This document shows, one piece after another, positions 39,159 through 41,470 of a DNA stretch of 41,470 nt. The position numbers and the translations under genes are program-made. The DNA is from JBAZOJ01 sp041648755. GTDB lineage: Bacteria > Planctomycetota > B143-G9. The stretch lies in assembly GCA_041648755.1 (NCBI GenBank), contig JBAZOJ010000006.1, forward strand, positions 1-41,470, in the 5' to 3' direction. The notes below the pieces were generated by a model. The model worked only from the letters and a program-made list of their open reading frames with translations. It ran no database searches and had not been told where the DNA came from. Each line of letters begins with the position of its first letter. Within the stretch, counting starts at the first letter, position 1.

Positions 39159-41351
39159 ATGTTCCGCAGGACTCTCGCCATCGCGCTGCTTACGGCCGTT
39201 TTCTGTTGCACGCTCAGCATCCCAAAAGCTGACGAGCCCGCTGCGGACTCGCTGGCCAAGTACCTGCCTGCCGAAACGTTTCTGTACATCGAGGCTGCCG
39301 ACCTCGCAGGGACAATGGCCCGTGGGGATGAGCTTGCCTTTTCAAGACTGATGTCCGAAGGCAACCTCTGGAAGGTGATCAACGACCAACTCGACGCCGC
39401 GTTTATTGCCGAGGATAACCCACCCATTGATTTCGAGAAGATATCGAAGATGTTCTCGGAGATGAAGCCACGCATTGCCTCCGCTTTCACGGGCAGTTCG
39501 GCGCTGGCAATCCCTGCTGTCGCGGGCGATATGCCAATCATAGTTGCCGGGTTCCGCATAGCCGAAGGCAAGAACGCCGAGGCCGCGGCAATCGTCGAGG
39601 AAATTGTATCGAAGTTAGTCAACGAGATCCTGCCAAGCGGCCTGCTGGCAGTGAAGACGACAGAATACAAGGGCTCGTCCCTGTACGGTATCCTCGACAA
39701 TATGGATCCGAAAGAGAACGAAGTGCCCTGGTTCTGCGTCTCCGGCGGGTTCGCCTTCATCTCGTTCGGCATGCACTCGATGACCTGGATGCTTGACGCA
39801 CTGGCCGCGCCACCCGCTGCGAGCCTGCTCAACCTGCCCGCATTCCGCAACAGCTATGCGACGGTTTCTGCCAAGGATATCCGTGGCTACTTCTCCTTCG
39901 GCAGCCTTCTGCGCAACTACCAGGATTTCCGCTCGGATATGGACCGTGAACTCGGCGCCCGGAACGTGCTGAGCTTTGAAAACGCGACGCTCACCTACGG
40001 TATGACTTTCAACAAGCTGGCGGTCGAGGACGAGCTATACGTCAGCCTCGGCGGCAAGCAATGGCCTTTCCCGGTGGACTTCTTCCCCGCCAACTCCCCT
40101 TGCACGGCCGTATCCGCTGCGCTGTTCCCGGCTGACACGGCAGGTTATCTCTGCGCGAACCTCGCACCCGCGCGCATCCTGGAACTTATCTCGCAACTGG
40201 GCGCAAGCCGTGAATTGGAAGCCCTCAAGGCAAAGGGCGTCGATGTCGAGAATGGCATCATCCCGCTTCTTGGCCCCGAGTTCTCGCTTGGCGTGATTGC
40301 GCGGGGCAGCATTCCGACAGGCATGATCGCCGTCCAGTTGAAGGACGCCGCGGCCGCCTTGGATTGGTTCCGGAACCTGGCGATGGTTGAGAACGAGGTC
40401 CTGGGAGATCCGATGGAGTTCGGCGGAGCGACCGTGTTCCCCTACAGGCCGAGAAAAAGAGATTTCCTCGACCTTCCGCGTGAGATCGGCACGATGGCCT
40501 TTGCTGTAAAGGAAGGCTGGCTGCTGTACGGGCCTGTCCTGACGCTGAAGAACCAGTTGACCAGCAAGGCTGCAGCGTTGCCGACGAACGAAGACTTCGC
40601 CGCAACGGTTCCCCCGATGCTGACCCGTCAGCCGCAGGTGCTGACATTCATCAACCTTCGCAGCATTGCGCGGCAGTACTACCCACTCCTTGCGGAAGGG
40701 ATCACGCATATGGGCAGGGGAGGTGCGGATATCGCTGCACTGATGCCCGCGTCTGACCTTGTCGAGCAGTACGCCATCCCTATGGTGATGTGCGGCTCGA
40801 TCACTCCCGAGGGCGGCAGGCTGTTCTCCACGGGTCCCGAGGGATTTACTGCGGTTGCGCCGATTATGGCCGCCATCGCTATTCCGAATATGATCGGCGC
40901 CAGAAGGTCATCAAGCCAAGTTGCGGCATTGGTTACCTGCAAAACGTTCGGCTCTTGTGCTGTTGCATACAGCCAGACAAGGCCGACCCAGGATTACTGG
41001 GGCAGCGGGACAAAGGACTTCTCTCCTTACTTCAAGCAGATCTCTCCAAAGGGCGGCTACAAGTACCGCTACTTCTCCAACAGCTCCGCCCCGGACAAGG
41101 ACGACGCCGTCAAGTTTGTGTACATGGCCGTCCCGGTTTCGACTTCTACCGGCAGGCGGGCCTACTACATCGACGAGTCTCAGACAATATACGTTGCCAC
41201 CGATCCGGCGCGTGGAAACCAGGAAGATCTGACCTCTGCCCAGATAGCCGCGCTCAACGCCTTTATAGATGGCGCGGACTCTGTTCCGAACTGGGAGATC
41301 GACGATCAGACCAGGCTCGGAATCACCGAGGTGGAGTTTGTCCGGAAGTAG
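39159..41351 (+). CDS. Exported DUF3352-like protein with pilin-like C-terminus, copy 2
   Basis: The 730-residue protein starts at ATG 39159 (MFRRTLAIALL) behind GGGAGG; an in-frame TTG 24 bases upstream is rejected because it precedes that site. The signal peptide ends near SIPKA. Landmarks are shared with copy 1: LAKYLPAETF, ADLAGTMARGDELA, LLGPEFSLGVIARGSIPTG. The pilin-like end is clearer here: a hydrophobic helix with MAAIAIPNMIGARRSSSQVA near residues 567-586, then DYWGSGTKDFSPYF, YKYRYFSNSS, and FVYMAVPVSTSTGRRAYYID. It lacks a prepilin leader, and lies at the C-terminus of a large protein, so it cannot be processed as a normal pilin. Function unknown. Confidence 0.83.
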   Translation: MFRRTLAIALLTAVFCCTLSIPKADEPAADSLAKYLPAETFLYIEAADLAGTMARGDELAFSRLMSEGNLWKVINDQLDAAFIAEDNPPIDFEKISKMFSEMKPRIASAFTGSSALAIPAVAGDMPIIVAGFRIAEGKNAEAAAIVEEIVSKLVNEILPSGLLAVKTTEYKGSSLYGILDNMDPKENEVPWFCVSGGFAFISFGMHSMTWMLDALAAPPAASLLNLPAFRNSYATVSAKDIRGYFSFGSLLRNYQDFRSDMDRELGARNVLSFENATLTYGMTFNKLAVEDELYVSLGGKQWPFPVDFFPANSPCTAVSAALFPADTAGYLCANLAPARILELISQLGASRELEALKAKGVDVENGIIPLLGPEFSLGVIARGSIPTGMIAVQLKDAAAALDWFRNLAMVENEVLGDPMEFGGATVFPYRPRKRDFLDLPREIGTMAFAVKEGWLLYGPVLTLKNQLTSKAAALPTNEDFAATVPPMLTRQPQVLTFINLRSIARQYYPLLAEGITHMGRGGADIAALMPASDLVEQYAIPMVMCGSITPEGGRLFSTGPEGFTAVAPIMAAIAIPNMIGARRSSSQVAALVTCKTFGSCAVAYSQTRPTQDYWGSGTKDFSPYFKQISPKGGYKYRYFSNSSAPDKDDAVKFVYMAVPVSTSTGRRAYYIDESQTIYVATDPARGNQEDLTSAQIAALNAFIDGADSVPNWEIDDQTRLGITEVEFVRK

Positions 41352-41406
41352 GCTGGCAGCCGGTTTCGTATCGTTTTCATCGGCCCCACAGGCCTGGAGG
41401 CTCGAA

Positions 41407-41470
41407 ATGTTCCGCAGAACCTTAGCAATTGCGCTGCTTACGGCCGTATTCTGTTGCACAGTAGCCGTCC
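41407..41470 (+). CDS. Exported DUF3352-like protein, copy 3 (start only, cut by window end)
   Basis: From ATG 41407, MFRRTLAIALLTAVFCCT repeats the signal peptide of copy 2 almost exactly, with GGAGG at 41396-41400 upstream. At least three members of the family are therefore in tandem; the rest lies outside the window. Confidence 0.8.
   Translation, partial: MFRRTLAIALLTAVFCCTVAV

Overview
The window comes from an uncultured-looking, moderately GC-rich Gram-negative bacterium. Adjacent gmhB and hldE genes (ADP-heptose for lipopolysaccharide core) imply an outer membrane. Abundant exported proteins, short heptanucleotide tandem repeats and dispersed repeats in the few long gaps suggest a large-genome environmental lineage. 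I cannot name the phylum from the sequence alone.

Region 1 (1-7260, + strand) is mostly housekeeping. miaB, an M16-type peptidase homologue without the catalytic motif, and an MFS transporter overlap by 4 bp each (ATGA and GTGA junctions). A STAS-domain protein, gmhB, hldE and a small membrane protein follow. Region 2 (7261-10274, + strand) holds a long exported protein made of two in-frame tandem copies of the same unit, and a small two-pass membrane protein.

Region 3 (10311-35238, - strand) dominates the window: thirteen consecutive paralogues of about 575-637 residues, repeating every ~1.9 kb, all in one direction, with 20-157 bp gaps. They resemble the uncharacterised DUF2330 family in two separated blocks. 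Each has a signal peptide, an N-terminal extracytoplasmic block, a variable membrane insert (usually four helices, two in one copy), a second extracytoplasmic block with an invariant His/Trp/Cys motif, two more helices, and a C-terminal block with a Cys...GGPA motif and an SPG[ND] motif. Two copies carry single-base frameshifts. Blocks of near-perfect nucleotide identity between non-adjacent copies point to recombination or gene conversion. The likely transcript runs leftward from about 35.26 kb.

Region 4 (35239-36926) is repeat-rich non-coding DNA around one GNAT acetyltransferase gene, which is bracketed by a two-part direct repeat. Three perfect hairpins and several 7-bp tandem repeats lie here.

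Region 5 (36927-41470, + strand) starts a second tandem family: two complete exported proteins of ~714-730 residues and the beginning of a third, cut by the window edge. Their N-terminal ~550 residues resemble DUF3352-type proteins. Their C-terminal ~150-170 residues resemble a type IV pilin body without its prepilin leader.

Three unrelated families of exported proteins have thus expanded by tandem duplication side by side. The thirteen-copy membrane array is the best candidate for an undescribed system. Its function is unknown; a co-expressed envelope complex of related subunits or a diversifying surface repertoire are the two readings I favour, both inference.
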